Shown here piece by piece: positions 17,493 through 26,132 of a DNA stretch of 57,232 bases. The stretch is from the NCBI GenBank assembly GCA_029939545.1, contig JAOZSS010000003.1, forward strand, positions 1 through 57,232. Direction: 5' to 3'. Position 1 is the first letter of the stretch, and each line of letters begins with the position of its first letter. The position numbers and the translations under genes are program-made. The notes under the pieces were generated by a model, which saw nothing but the letters and a program-made list of their open reading frames with translations, ran no database searches and was not told the origin of the DNA. The DNA is from Kiritimatiellia bacterium (GTDB lineage Bacteria; Verrucomicrobiota; Kiritimatiellia; UBA8416; JABMPJ01).

Positions 17493-18132
17493 CCGATACC
17501 CGTCAGAGGTACGTGTCCTGCACCCTTATCGTGCAATGAAGGCTGAGGGTTGCAGCCTGGCGCGAGAATCGCCGGAATTCGGAAATCTGTCCTGGCAAAA
17601 GCTCAATTGCACGGGTACCCGTCCGGTGATAGGCTGCAAGCATACTTGAGGAGGGGAAGACCGGTTACACCCACCCCCTGGGATTTATGAAGAAGTGAAT
17701 TCTGAGGGAGGTGAAGCGGACGTGACGTCTTCGGTCTCCCCGTCCACACGCCTCCCGCCAAACGCGTTTCGAGTCTTCGATACCCGGCGTTTCACACCGG
17801 GCTATGACGGTCGACCCCTTTGGGGTCGTGATACACCACTGGTTCCAAGGAGCACTGCTGACTGTGGGGCTTTCCACATGTCGCTGCCTTCTGACCGCAA
17901 TCCCATGTCCGTAAACTGACCTTTGCGGACTCCTGATGGCAGATATCGCTGGCACGTATCTGCTGTGCTGCAGCAGACGACGAACGCGTATCTCCGTATC
18001 AGAACTGGCTCCACGGTCGTGACGTCGGAACCGTTTGAGGAAGATACAGAATTCTCTCTCCAAATGGCAGTGCGGTGTGGTATATCGGCAATGCGAAAGG
18101 TGTTCTATGGGAGACGGGGAAGAGCAGGGTTT
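17493..18132. other. 640-bp region without a supported gene
   Basis: No open frame here has recognisable protein character. Visible items: GGAAGACCGGTTACACCC at 17656-17673, which recurs at the window's right end; a perfect hairpin CGACCCC-TTT-GGGGTCG at 17812-17828 following ACCGGGCTATGA; and an open frame 17695-17919 that I could not assign. It lies between the HEPN/MNT pair and a decayed AlbA_2-type gene and looks like degraded accessory DNA. Confidence 0.5.
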
Positions 18133-19091
18133 ATGCAGCGACTGATCAAAGACGAATTGAATCTGATCCTTCAGGAGGGGGAGGGGCTCAAAATCGAGTT
18201 CAAGGAACGGCTTGCGGGTCTGGATCGAGAACTCGTGGCTTTTGCCAATGCATCCGGCGGACGGCTGTTTATGGGGGTTTCGGATCGGGGGAAGGTTGTT
18301 GGCATTGAGATCGACAATGCACTGCGCTCTCGTGTTCGGGATATTGCACGCAATTGTGAACCGTCCGTGGAGATTCAGCTTGAGGACGCGGGAGATGTGC
18401 TGGTGGTTCATGTCGACGAAGGGCGCGATAAGCCCTATCGGTGCTCCTCGGGTTTCTATACCCGCATGGGCCCCAATACACAGAAGCTTACACGCAGCCA
18501 GATTGTTGACTTCATTCACAGCGAGGGACTTGTCCGATGGGATCAGAAATGGCGTCCCGATCTCGATTTTGATGATGTGTTTGATCCGCGATTGCTGAGA
18601 AGCTTCCTGCGCAAGGCTCATATCACCACGGAGCTGAGCGATCTGGATGTGAGGCGGATATTGTCTCCAACATTGATGAGGCCATGCTCTTCCTGAAACG
18701 ACACTTGAGCGTTCGCTACGAGTTTGATGGCTCGCCGCAACGCAAAGAAATCCCCGAGTTGCCCCACAAAGCCCTGAGAAAAGCCGTGATCAACGCCATG
18801 ATCCATCGCGACTATGCCATGCAAGGCGCCACCACCATGGTTTCAGTCCTTGATGACCGTGTCGAAATCTTGCTTGAGGCTCTTGACCATGCAATGGGAC
18901 GAACGGAATTACAGTCCAGACTTGAATTGCAAAGTCAGGCCAATTTTCGAGATCGTTATTTAATGCCTGCGCTTGATGCTGGGTTGATCGAACGAACTAT
19001 CCCTGATAAACCGACCAGCCGCCTTCAGAAGTATCGGCTGACGCCCAAGGGCAGGCAGATTGTGCAGACAACAGCGGCGAAGAGAAGATGA
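18133..19091 (+). pseudogene. Decayed AlbA_2-type ATP-binding/transcriptional regulator gene
   Basis: From the ATG at 18133 the frame encodes an AlbA_2 (Schlafen-like) domain: GEGLKIEFKERLAGLDRELV, FANASGGRLFMGVSD and YTRMGPNTQKLTRSQI. Around 18655 the frame switches by one. The next frame continues with NIDEAMLFLKRHLSV, then LPHKALRKAVINAMIHRDYA and DDRVEILLE, the ATPase-like middle of the same family. The segment normally between these (the 'LTRAGVLLFG' region) is missing, and DRVEI jumps straight to a wHTH tail (LELQSQANFRDRYLMPALDA, RLQKYRLTPKGR) without the SPG/GTGI motifs. So at least two internal deletions and one frameshift are present. Its final TGA overlaps the ATG of the SNF2 gene. 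Confidence 0.8.
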
Positions 19092-21787
19092 GCGCTGATT
19101 TGGGGTTGTTCACACTGCGGGTGACGCCTCATGGGGTGGTGGCTTGTTCCTATGAGGGGGATGAACGCTGGGCTCGGGGTGTGGCGGCTCGCTTCTCAGA
19201 GCATGAAGCGGCGGGACTGGTGGCGTTGGCGACCGCGCGTGTGCCTCATCATGTGAGTTCGTCGGTTCTCTTCTGGCGCGATATATCGGCGGACTTCCTG
19301 CGGTCGCTCTGCCATGTGCCCACGACGGAGTCCTTCACACGAGCGAGTGTTGAACCACCCGCGTCGGGTCTGTTGGCGGAGTGGACCCTGAACACGCCGC
19401 CGATGCAGGGGGCGGAATACGTCACTCCCGATGTGCTGCGCGCGGTGTGGCAGCGTCTGTTGGACTGGGCGGTGGAACAGGCGCGCGAGTGCGGTGGGCT
19501 GAGCACATTCCTGGAAACCTACGCTCCGCAATGGGCGCGCGTGGGACGGGTGACACTGCATCTGGCGGAGAACAAGGGCGACTCGGAATACCCATTTGCC
19601 TTCATGGCAACCTATGCCGCAGGCCTGTCCCGGGGTGGCCGGGTACGCCGACTTCCGCTGGGGGGCGCACTTCAGGAGTATGCGGGCGCTCGCAAGAAAC
19701 CGGAGCTGTTGAAGCTGCTCTCGCCACTACATGCGGCGGCGAAGCGCAGTGAGCTGATCGCCGATCTGGTGCAGACCAGCGACATCTTTCATCCGCTGGT
19801 CTGGACCCCCAACGAAGCCTACGCGTTTCTCAAGGAAATTCCGGTCTATGAGGAATGCGGACTGCTCGCCCAACTCCCAAACTGGTGGCGCAAGCGGGCG
19901 CGACCGAAGGTTTCCGTGACTTTGGACAGCGCCAAACATGCTGCCGTGGGCAAGGATGCGATGCTCGATTTCAATATCTCTCTGGCGCTTGGTGACGAAC
20001 AACTCTCCAAAGAAGAAACGGAGGCGCTTCTGAACGAGTCTGAGGGGCTCATGATGTTGCGGGGCGAGTGGGTTGAAGTGGATAGCGAAAAGCTGCGTGA
20101 AGCGCTTGAGCATTGGGAGCAGGTCGAGCAGGAGGTGGGCGAGGGCGGGGTTTCGTGCATTGAAGGCATGCGTCTCCTGGCCGGGGCGTCCGCGGACCTC
20201 AAAGAGGATGAGGCCATTCACGAGCATGCAGCATGGGCATTCCTGGAGGCGGGCGAGAGTCTGCGCGAAGCGTTGGCCGGACTGCGCACGCCTGCAGGAT
20301 TGGCCGGACCGGTGCCCCTGGGCTTTCATGGCGAACTGCGCGACTATCAGCTAGCGGGGCTCAACTGGCTCTGGCTCTGTTCGCGGCTGGGAGTGGGCGC
20401 CTGTCTGGCGGATGATATGGGACTGGGCAAGACCATTCAGGTGCTTGCCGCGCTGTTGCGGCACAAACAGGAATCAACAGAAGAGATTCCCAAACCGTCC
20501 CTGCTGGTGGTGCCTGCTTCATTGATCGGCAACTGGAAGGACGAGTCCGCTCGTTTTGCGCCGGATCTGAGTCTGATGATTGCACACAGCTCTGAAACAA
20601 CGAAACAGGAGTTGGCTGAGCTTGCGGATGCTCCGGAGGAGAAGCTACATGGTGCAGATCTGGTGATCACGACGTACAGCATGGTGGCCCGGCTTGACTG
20701 GCTGTTCTCGGTGGGATGGAACTGGGTGATTCTCGACGAGGCCCAGGCGATTAAGAATCCGTCGACACGTCAGGCGAAGGCGGTGAAGAAGTTGGATGGA
20801 ACGGCACGTGTGGTTTTGACAGGTACGCCCGTTGAGAATCGGCTGGGGGATCTGTGGTCGATCTTCGACTTTCTCAATCCGGGACTTCTCGGTAGCGCCT
20901 CGCGGTTCAAATCCTTTGCCAAGGCATTGGAGAATCGGGAGCATGCACGCTACGCGCCGCTCCGCAATCTGGTGGCACCCTACATCTTGCGCCGCATGAA
21001 GACCGACCCCGAGATTGTGCCGGACCTGCCGGACAAGACCGAGATGCAAGTCTTCTGCGGGCTGGCTAAACCCCAGGCCGTTCTTTACAAGCAGAGTGTG
21101 ACCGCGTTGACCCGGGCTCTTGAGCAAGCGGAGGGAGAAGGTATCAAGCGACGGGGACTGGTACTCAGCTACCTGATGCGTTTCAAGCAGATCTGCAACC
21201 ACCCCAGTCAGCTCACCGGCGATGGTGCCTATGATCCCGCCGCGAGCGCCAAGTTTGACCGGTTGGGAGCGCTGTGCAGTGAGATCGCTTCACGCGGCGA
21301 GAAGGCGTTGGTGTTTACGCAATTCCGTGAGATGACAGAGCCGCTGGCCGAGTTCCTGTCCTCGATTTTCGGCCGTGAAGGCCTGGTCTTGCATGGCGGT
21401 ACCGCCGTCAAGAAGCGCAAGGGGCTCGTGGCGGATTTTCAGCATGAAGATGGACCCCCTTTCTTTGTGCTGTCCATTAAGGCGGGGGGTACCGGACTGA
21501 ACTTGACGGCGGCCTCGCATGTCATACACTTCGATCGCTGGTGGAATCCGGCCGTCGAGAATCAGGCCACGGACCGAGCCTTTCGCATTGGGCAACAGCG
21601 CAATGTGCTGGTACACAAGTTTGTGACCCGCGGGACGATCGAGGAGAAGATTGATGCGCTGATTCAGGAGAAACAGGGTATGGCCGATGCGCTGCTCGGG
21701 GGAGGCGGCGAGAAAGCGCTGACCGAAATGAGCGACGATGAGATTCTCGATATGGTGTCGCTGGATATTGAACGAGCAAAGGTGTAA
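19088..21787 (+). CDS. SNF2-family DEAD/DEAH helicase (bacterial RapA/Snf2 class)
   Basis: An 899-residue ATP-driven dsDNA translocase. The N-terminal ~400 residues are the bacterial SNF2-associated region. The motor follows: Q-like ELRDYQLAGLNWLWLCSRLG, Walker A ADDMGLGKTIQ (about 440-450), DEAQ box VILDEAQAIKNP (about 547), motif III VLTGTPVENRLGDLWS, and the second RecA domain with KALVFTQFREM, SIKAGGTGLNLTAA and motif VI QATDRAFRIGQQRNV. The ATG overlaps the TGA of the decayed upstream gene. A SWIM-finger gene follows 5 bp downstream, a pairing seen in other bacteria. Substrate and role (RNAP recycling, repair or defence) cannot be told from sequence. Confidence 0.93.
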   Translation: MSADLGLFTLRVTPHGVVACSYEGDERWARGVAARFSEHEAAGLVALATARVPHHVSSSVLFWRDISADFLRSLCHVPTTESFTRASVEPPASGLLAEWTLNTPPMQGAEYVTPDVLRAVWQRLLDWAVEQARECGGLSTFLETYAPQWARVGRVTLHLAENKGDSEYPFAFMATYAAGLSRGGRVRRLPLGGALQEYAGARKKPELLKLLSPLHAAAKRSELIADLVQTSDIFHPLVWTPNEAYAFLKEIPVYEECGLLAQLPNWWRKRARPKVSVTLDSAKHAAVGKDAMLDFNISLALGDEQLSKEETEALLNESEGLMMLRGEWVEVDSEKLREALEHWEQVEQEVGEGGVSCIEGMRLLAGASADLKEDEAIHEHAAWAFLEAGESLREALAGLRTPAGLAGPVPLGFHGELRDYQLAGLNWLWLCSRLGVGACLADDMGLGKTIQVLAALLRHKQESTEEIPKPSLLVVPASLIGNWKDESARFAPDLSLMIAHSSETTKQELAELADAPEEKLHGADLVITTYSMVARLDWLFSVGWNWVILDEAQAIKNPSTRQAKAVKKLDGTARVVLTGTPVENRLGDLWSIFDFLNPGLLGSASRFKSFAKALENREHARYAPLRNLVAPYILRRMKTDPEIVPDLPDKTEMQVFCGLAKPQAVLYKQSVTALTRALEQAEGEGIKRRGLVLSYLMRFKQICNHPSQLTGDGAYDPAASAKFDRLGALCSEIASRGEKALVFTQFREMTEPLAEFLSSIFGREGLVLHGGTAVKKRKGLVADFQHEDGPPFFVLSIKAGGTGLNLTAASHVIHFDRWWNPAVENQATDRAFRIGQQRNVLVHKFVTRGTIEEKIDALIQEKQGMADALLGGGGEKALTEMSDDEILDMVSLDIERAKV

Positions 21788-21792
21788 GAACG

Positions 21793-22836
21793 ATGAGACG
21801 ACGAGGACGGAGTAGATACAGTGACTACGGAGGCTGGCCCGCCTATGTGCCTGTGGCAGAGCGCCGCGCGAAGGCAAAGCGAGAGGTGGCAAAACTTCAA
21901 AAAAAGGGACAGGATATCCAGCCCGTGGAGATTGAAGGGCGCACCATTGCTCGCAGCTTTTGGGGCAAGGGGTGGTGTTCGCACCTCGAATCGTTTGGGG
22001 ACTACAGCAACCGCTTGCCGCGTGGACGAACCTATGTGCGCAACGGGTCGGTTTGTCACCTGGGTATTGAGAAGGGAAAAGTTGAAGCCATAGTTTCCGG
22101 GTCAGAGCTGTATCGCGTAAACGTCGATATCACGCCTCTGAAGAAAAGCAGGTGGAAGACCCTGAAGCAGAATTGTACGGGCAAGATAGGATCACTGATC
22201 GAGCTATTGCGGGGAAACCTGTCTGATGAAATCATGGGTACGGTTACGGACCCTGAGCAAGGGCTTTTCCCTTCTCCGCGCGAGATCCGGTATGTCTGCA
22301 ACTGTCCTGACTGGGCGGACATGTGCAAGCACATCTCCGCCGTCATGTACGGCATCGGCGCACGACTGGACACGCGGCCGGAATTGCTGTTTTTGCTTCG
22401 GGGTGTTGACCACCAGGAGTTGATCTCCGTCGATGCTGCGGTGGACGCGATTGCAGGCAGCGGATCACGTCGCGCGCGCCGTCGTTCCCTTTCCGGAAAA
22501 GATCTTGAGAATGTGTTTGGTGTGGAGTTGGAGGACAGTCCGACTGCAACGGCACCCTCGAAACCGAAGCGTAAATCGGCAAAGCGAAAAGCCGTTCCGA
22601 AGAAAGCAAAGAAGGCGTCCGCCAAGCCCCGTACGACCCGGCCCCGCAAGTCGGCCCCATTCAAGCCAACGGCCCGCTCAATAGCCAAGTTGCGTCGTCG
22701 GCATGGTATGAGCAAAGTCGAGTTTGCTCGGGCCGTTGGTGTGTCCTCCGTAACCATCGCCAACTGGGAGAAAGCCACCGGTGCCATCAATCTGCAGGCC
22801 AAGAGTCTCGCTGGGCTTATGAAGTTGGCCGGATGA
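21793..22836 (+). CDS. SWIM zinc-finger protein with a C-terminal XRE-like HTH
   Basis: A 347-residue protein. An N-terminal region rich in W/G (RSFWGKGWCSHLESFGDYSN, 55-74) typical of SWIM-containing SNF2 partners is followed by a SWIM finger YVCNCPDWADMCKHISAVMY with ligands Cys169, Cys171, Cys178 and His180. A long Lys/Ala/Pro linker (about 245-288) follows, then an XRE-type helix-turn-helix (MSKVEFARAVGVSSVTIANW). The gene is 5 bp after the SNF2 helicase and probably a partner subunit that binds DNA. The linker plus HTH extension is unusual for this family and may give sequence or operator specificity. Confidence 0.85.
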   Translation: MRRRGRSRYSDYGGWPAYVPVAERRAKAKREVAKLQKKGQDIQPVEIEGRTIARSFWGKGWCSHLESFGDYSNRLPRGRTYVRNGSVCHLGIEKGKVEAIVSGSELYRVNVDITPLKKSRWKTLKQNCTGKIGSLIELLRGNLSDEIMGTVTDPEQGLFPSPREIRYVCNCPDWADMCKHISAVMYGIGARLDTRPELLFLLRGVDHQELISVDAAVDAIAGSGSRRARRRSLSGKDLENVFGVELEDSPTATAPSKPKRKSAKRKAVPKKAKKASAKPRTTRPRKSAPFKPTARSIAKLRRRHGMSKVEFARAVGVSSVTIANWEKATGAINLQAKSLAGLMKLAG

Positions 22837-22881
22837 ACGCAAGGATCAAGGCTCTGTCAACCGGTGCCTCAGACGGGGATG

Positions 22882-24027
22882 CTATGAGGCCTCGATCGTA
22901 TCGAGGACGGCCAGGGCGGCGCGATCGGCGGCGCCGGGTTGACCGAGACGGCGGTTGACTTCGTCCAGCTCGGCTAGGGCGGCGGCGTGGGCGGTGTCGT
23001 CGCTGATGAGGGGATCGATGGCGTCGGCAAGGTCCTTCGGTGTGCCGCCGTACTGTAGCCGTTCGGGAGCGATCTCGCGGCCGGCGATGATATTGACGAG
23101 GCCCAGGTAGTCCACCTTAGCCAGCACGCGGTACAGCAGGTAGGTCACGAGCGAGGCACGGTAGGTGATCACCATCGGGCAGCGCATCAGCGAGGCCTCG
23201 AGCGTGGCGGTCCCGGATGCAATTAGCGCGGCGCGGGCTTCACCCATGACGGGGCGGGTTTGTCCAATCACCGTTTGGCAGCGAGAGGGCCCGTCGGGGA
23301 GTTCTGACTGGACCCTCTTCACTAGCTTGGCCACGGACCCGTCGTGCACGGGAATGATGAACGACACCGCTGGGTGACGCGCTTCGATCAGCCTGGCCGC
23401 TTCCCACATGGCGGGGAGAATGCGCTCGATCTCGTGGCTACGGCTGCCGGGCAGCAGCGCGATGCGGGGTTCGCCCTGCCAGGGGAGGGGGACAGGGGAC
23501 TGCTCACGCGCTTCGGTAACCTCGTCCACGAGGGGGTTGCCGACAAAGTCGACCTGCAGGCTGGTCTCCTTGAAGTAGTCCGGCTCAAAGGGAAAGAACA
23601 CGATCAACCGGTCAAGTATGGTGGCCATGCGTGGAATCCGCGCCTGGTTCCATGCCCAAACCTGTGGGCAGATGTACTGGATGGTCTTGAATCCCATCAG
23701 GTGGGCTCGTTTCGCGAAGCGCAGGTTGAAGCCGGGATAGTCGACCAGAATAACAGCGTTGGGCTGTCGGCTGCGCAAGACAGCGAGCATGTCGTAGAAA
23801 ATACGCCGCAGGTGGCGATATTTGCTGATGACCTCGGCAAAACCGGTGACGGCCATGTCGGCAATATCGACCACCGTGTCGACCCCGGCCGCGCGCATCT
23901 GCTCGCCACCCACCCCGAAGAAGGTGATGGCGGGATCCTGCGCCCGGATCGCACGGACGAGACGGGCGGCGTGCATGTCGCCGGACGCCTCGCCGACTAT
24001 GATCATAAGACTCGTGTTACGAGGCAT
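22882..24027 (-). CDS. lpxB: Lipid-A-disaccharide synthase
   Basis: A 381-residue peripheral inner-membrane glycosyltransferase (GT19) joining UDP-diacylglucosamine and lipid X. The start is set at the ATG at 24027 because MPRNTSLMIIVGEASGDMHA is the family's conserved beginning; frame upstream of it is unconserved and overlaps the preceding gene. Other hallmarks: VILVDYPGFNLRFAKRA, YICPQVWAWN, ALLPGSRSHEI and a C-terminal IASGTATLEA donor-site motif. It lies 26 bp after a Gfo/Idh gene and completes an lpxI - oxidoreductase - lpxB run. Confidence 0.96.
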   Translation of the reverse strand: MPRNTSLMIIVGEASGDMHAARLVRAIRAQDPAITFFGVGGEQMRAAGVDTVVDIADMAVTGFAEVISKYRHLRRIFYDMLAVLRSRQPNAVILVDYPGFNLRFAKRAHLMGFKTIQYICPQVWAWNQARIPRMATILDRLIVFFPFEPDYFKETSLQVDFVGNPLVDEVTEAREQSPVPLPWQGEPRIALLPGSRSHEIERILPAMWEAARLIEARHPAVSFIIPVHDGSVAKLVKRVQSELPDGPSRCQTVIGQTRPVMGEARAALIASGTATLEASLMRCPMVITYRASLVTYLLYRVLAKVDYLGLVNIIAGREIAPERLQYGGTPKDLADAIDPLISDDTAHAAALAELDEVNRRLGQPGAADRAALAVLDTIEAS

Positions 24028-24053
24028 AGCTGTTGACCCGAAGGAATACGCTT

Positions 24054-25001
24054 CTACGATGGGTTCGTTTCTATCACGTGACAGATGTCGGCGGCGAGTT
24101 GGAGGGCTTTGGAGCCCTGTTCGCCCGTGACGACCGGTTCGCCGCGCGTGCGCACGCACTCCACGAACGCCTTCAGTTCATTCTCCAGTTGGTCGCCCTT
24201 CTCCGTAGGAATATCGACCACGTGCATACCGTCCGGGCCCTTGCGGTGGAGTGTGCCGGCCTGCTTACCGTAGTCGAGCGCGGCATAGGTGTCGTTCTGA
24301 AATACCGTGATGGTCCGCATTTGCTCGGCGCTGATCCGGCTGGCCGTCACGTTGGCTATGCACCCGTTCCGGAACCGCAGGCGCACGTCGGCAATGTCCG
24401 CGCTGGGGCTCATCACGGCAACGCCGAAAGCGCGGATGTCTTCGATGGGTGAACGGACGAGGTGGAGGATGATCTCGAGATCGTGGATCATCATGTCGAG
24501 CACCACGCTGACCTCCGTCCCACGGGGCGGGGCACCCTCTCGGAGGGGGGGGTAGGCGCACATGCGAATGGCCTCAATGAAGGTGGGCGCACGCATGCTG
24601 TCTTCGAGAAACGGCATCACCGGGTTGAAGCGCTCGATGTGGCCCACCTGCAGGATGATCTCCTTCTCACGAGCCAGGGCAACCATCGCTTCCGCTTCCG
24701 CCGTCGTCACGGCGATGGGTTTCTCCATCAGCATGTGCAGACCGTGGTTAGCCAACGTCTGGAACGTTTGGTGATGGAGGTGGGTCGGCACGACAATGCT
24801 GGCGGCGTCGGCCGCTTCAGCCAGCGCCTCCATGCTGTCGAAAGGACGGGTGTCGTTCTTCTCTGCAATCTCGGCGGCGCGATTGGGGTCAACATCAAAC
24901 ACGCCCACTAACTCGGCATCATCGATTGCGGCATACTTGGCCGCGTGCCATTGGCCGAGACTGCCAACCCCGAAGACGGCTACTTTCAGTTTCTCACTCA
25001 T
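24054..25001 (-). CDS. Gfo/Idh/MocA-family oxidoreductase in the lipid A cluster
   Basis: A 315-residue NAD(P)-dependent sugar oxidoreductase. The Rossmann domain starts KVAVFGVGSLGQWHAAKYA (5-23), and MEKPIAVT carries the usual EKP Lys. IHDLEIILHLV fits the substrate-domain helix. Placement between lpxI and lpxB, 2 bp after lpxI, points to lipid A or LPS sugar modification. GnnA, which oxidises UDP-GlcNAc at C3 for amide-linked lipid A, is one candidate, but no GnnB aminotransferase is adjacent. Family certain, substrate inferred. Confidence 0.85.
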   Translation of the reverse strand: MSEKLKVAVFGVGSLGQWHAAKYAAIDDAELVGVFDVDPNRAAEIAEKNDTRPFDSMEALAEAADAASIVVPTHLHHQTFQTLANHGLHMLMEKPIAVTTAEAEAMVALAREKEIILQVGHIERFNPVMPFLEDSMRAPTFIEAIRMCAYPPLREGAPPRGTEVSVVLDMMIHDLEIILHLVRSPIEDIRAFGVAVMSPSADIADVRLRFRNGCIANVTASRISAEQMRTITVFQNDTYAALDYGKQAGTLHRKGPDGMHVVDIPTEKGDQLENELKAFVECVRTRGEPVVTGEQGSKALQLAADICHVIETNPS

Positions 25002-25003
25002 AC

Positions 25004-25831
25004 CTACTCCTGTATCTCCATCCCGATAATGCTCAGCCCCATCTGGTTGGCGGCTTGAATCACGTTCGCCTGTTCCAGGAAGATGGCTTTTCCGCCTCGA
25101 AAAGCGAGGCAGGTGGCACGGGCCCGTTTCAGCGTCTTGATCGTGCGTGGGCCGATTACCGGGATATCGAAACGCATGTCCTGGCCCTGCTTGGCGATCT
25201 TGACGACAACGGCGCCGGGACCACCCAGTTTGCCGGCACGGCGGATCGTCTTGTCGGTGCCCTCAATGGCCTCGACCGCCAGGATGACGCCCTCCTTGAC
25301 GATGAGTGTCTGACCGATCTCAAGTCCGGTTGTGGTTGTGGCGATCTGAATGCCGAGGTCGATGTCGGTCTGCTCGCGCTCATCGGGGGCGCGTGTCGTG
25401 AGTAGTCCGGCCGCGGGCATATACTCGTCCATGAACGTAGAGGCGGGGAGGACCTCGATACCGAGCTTGTCGATCTCGTCGATCAATAGTCCCAAAACGG
25501 TGTGTGGATTCTTGACCTTGAGTGCCATAAAGGTCTGGCGCGCCCACGCATCGGGTCGGAAGCGGAAGATCCGGGTGGGCCGGAGCTGTCCGGCCATGAT
25601 GGCGTGCTTCGCCCCGGCATCACGCAGCGAATCCAGCATCCTGCCGATTTGCCCAAGGTTGATCCAGTCGACCGTATCGGCCAGCCCGGCTAAGCTGCGG
25701 TGGGTCTCCCCTTTGAAGGCCACAAGATGGATGTGCGCGACGCCGTGACGGCGCGCGGCTTCCGCCAGCAGACGGGGATAGTCCCCGCTCCCGGCGATCA
25801 GGGAGAGCCGTTCTGGTGCTGCCTTATGCAT
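25004..25831 (-). CDS. lpxI: UDP-2,3-diacylglucosamine pyrophosphatase LpxI
   Basis: About 275 residues of the LpxI (DUF1009) family, which hydrolyses UDP-2,3-diacylglucosamine to lipid X and UMP, the step before LpxB. Family features: LSLIAGSGDYPRLLAEAA at the N-terminus, INLGQIGRMLDSLRDAGA, and the C-terminal catalytic domain with GTDKTIRRAGKL, GGPGAVVVKIAKQGQDMRFD, IPVIGPRTI. I use ATG 25831; a TTG at 25852 could add seven residues. Neither has a clear Shine-Dalgarno. It presumably heads the lpxI-oxidoreductase-lpxB unit, with its promoter near the inverted repeat upstream. Confidence 0.92.
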   Translation of the reverse strand: MHKAAPERLSLIAGSGDYPRLLAEAARRHGVAHIHLVAFKGETHRSLAGLADTVDWINLGQIGRMLDSLRDAGAKHAIMAGQLRPTRIFRFRPDAWARQTFMALKVKNPHTVLGLLIDEIDKLGIEVLPASTFMDEYMPAAGLLTTRAPDEREQTDIDLGIQIATTTTGLEIGQTLIVKEGVILAVEAIEGTDKTIRRAGKLGGPGAVVVKIAKQGQDMRFDIPVIGPRTIKTLKRARATCLAFRGGKAIFLEQANVIQAANQMGLSIIGMEIQE

Positions 25832-25863
25832 GGGGTGACTATGCCGGTTCAAGGTTCTGGGTT

Positions 25864-26060
25864 CAAGGCAAAGAGAAGAACGAACAATCGAACATTCGAA
25901 CAGCCGAACTGCGAAGTGGGAATACTGAGTGCGAAGGGCTACGGCTCTTACCTTTATGGTGCGCTCGGTGGTCGGGGCTGTCCTGCATCTCGTTTGAAGC
26001 TGCCGCGTTCTTCATTCGTAGTTCGGCTGTTCGAATGTTCGTCCTTCTCTTTTGACCTTG
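25864..26060. repeat. Intergenic inverted repeat with perfect 22-bp arms
   Basis: CGAACATTCGAACAGCCGAA(CT) at 25889-25910 is exactly complementary to 26020-26041, with ~110 bp between. Pairing extends outward with gaps: CAAGGCAAAGAGAAG on the left against CTTCTCTTTTGACCTTG on the right. The arms also contain TTCGAA-type internal palindromes. It sits between divergent lpxI and argF. Likely a repetitive palindromic element or a remnant of a small inverted-repeat transposon; no transposase is inside. Confidence 0.75.
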
Positions 26061-26132
26061 GATTCTGATAGAGCGGTGGCATTATGGCCTGACGCCCGTC
26101 TGGATGATGATGTCGGGTGGGAAGGATTCTCA

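Noticed and set aside
17665..18621. Minus-strand open frame of 318 codons over the accessory region
   Set aside because: It is antisense to the AlbA_2-type fragments, whose motifs are strong, and its own protein has no conserved features.
25832..25852. TTG start for lpxI seven residues upstream
   Set aside because: No Shine-Dalgarno and no sequence conservation before MHKAAPERLSLIAG; the ATG at 25831 is preferred.
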